Positions 5,266 to 5,810 of a DNA stretch of 5,810 bases are shown piece by piece. Below the pieces are notes generated by a model, which saw nothing but the letters and a program-made list of their open reading frames with translations, was not told the origin of the DNA and made no database searches. The DNA lies in the NCBI GenBank assembly GCA_900552095.1, contig URYM01000125.1:1-5810 (forward strand). The letters run 5' to 3'. Position 1 is the stretch's first letter. Each line of letters opens with the position of its first letter. Both the position numbers and the translations under genes were made by a program. This DNA is from an uncultured Blautia sp. Lineage in GTDB: Bacteria > Bacillota > Clostridia > Lachnospirales > Lachnospiraceae.

Positions 5266-5810
5266 GAGATTGAAAAATTAGAGGCGGCTGTGGAGGCTAT
5301 TCTGTTTACGATGGGAGAGTCGGTGGAACTTGGCCGGATCGCAAAAGCCATTGAGCAGGATACGGAAACCACAAGGAAACTGATCCGCAACCTGATGTTA
5401 AAATATAAAAACCGGGATCGGGGGATCCAGATCATTGAATTGGAAAATTCTTTTCAGATGTGTACGAAACAGGAATACTATGATTATCTGGTACGGATCG
5501 CCATGCAGCCAAAAAAGCCGGTGCTCACGGATGTGATGATGGAAACGCTCTCTATCATTGCCTACAAACAGCCGGTGACAAAGATGGAGATAGAGAAGAT
5601 CCGGGGGGTAAAATGTGATCATGCCATCAATAAACTGGTAGAGTATGGGCTGGTACAGGAACTGGGGCGGCTGGACGCTCCGGGCCGCCCCATATTGTTT
5701 GGAACCACAGAAGAATTTCTGAGAAATTTCGGAATTCATTCCACGGACGATCTTCCGGTGATCAGTCCGGTCAAGATGGAAGATTTCAAGGCGGAGGCGG
5801 AAGAAGAGGT
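5263..5810 (+). CDS. scpB: Segregation and condensation protein B (3' end outside window)
   Basis: Partner of ScpA; a ScpB dimer wraps the central part of the kleisin in the Smc-ScpAB condensin. The frame runs open from GTG 5263 to the window edge, 182 codons, so only the tail is missing (the family is usually about 180-200 residues). The N-terminal winged helix starts EIEKLEAAVEAILFTMGE (2-19). The second winged helix carries the family signature ETLSIIAYKQPVTKMEIEKI (94-113) followed by RGV. GRPILFGTTEEFLRNFG (141-157) and DDLP (162-165) complete the conserved core. The acidic end (AEAEEE) is the start of the usual variable tail. It shares the transcript of scpA, with a 2-base gap. Confidence 0.96.
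   Translation, partial: MEIEKLEAAVEAILFTMGESVELGRIAKAIEQDTETTRKLIRNLMLKYKNRDRGIQIIELENSFQMCTKQEYYDYLVRIAMQPKKPVLTDVMMETLSIIAYKQPVTKMEIEKIRGVKCDHAINKLVEYGLVQELGRLDAPGRPILFGTTEEFLRNFGIHSTDDLPVISPVKMEDFKAEAEEE

Overview
The window is an ordinary stretch of core chromosome from a low-to-mid GC Firmicute, most likely a member of the Lachnospiraceae (Clostridia). The evidence is the style of the S21 protein, the purine-rich Shine-Dalgarno sites in front of most genes, the presence of a CmpB-type 'ABC-transporter type IV' membrane protein, and scpA next to scpB. I assign the family from protein resemblance only, not from a search. All genes read on the + strand. I found no mobile element, CRISPR array, tRNA, rRNA or gene wreckage.

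Layout. (1) 1-1142: the 3' part of alaS (alanyl-tRNA synthetase), cut by the left edge. (2) 1143-1540: rpsU (ribosomal protein S21) as a self-contained unit, with A-tract DNA, a strong extended -10 promoter, a foldable leader and a strong intrinsic terminator. (3) 1595-2242: a promoter and a 194-residue five-helix membrane protein of the CmpB/PF06541 family. (4) 2337-4409: a secreted D-Ala-D-Ala carboxypeptidase (penicillin-binding protein) closely followed by a cytosolic calcineurin-like metallophosphoesterase, probably co-transcribed. (5) 4428-5810: a promoter overlapping a terminator, then scpA and scpB, the kleisin and its winged-helix partner in the SMC chromosome-condensation complex; scpB runs off the right edge. 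The gap at 2243-2336 holds the carboxypeptidase ribosome binding site, and I see no convincing terminator or promoter in it.

Functions. The genes cover translation (alaS, rpsU), cell-wall maturation (carboxypeptidase) and chromosome segregation (scpAB), plus two proteins whose substrates cannot be read from the sequence (membrane protein and phosphoesterase). They look like neighbours in a housekeeping region, not one dedicated pathway. I did not find a new biological system. The points most worth a second look are regulatory: the rpsU leader, which can fold so that the Shine-Dalgarno is bulged out between two stems, and the scpA promoter, whose expected start point lies inside the upstream gene's terminator hairpin.
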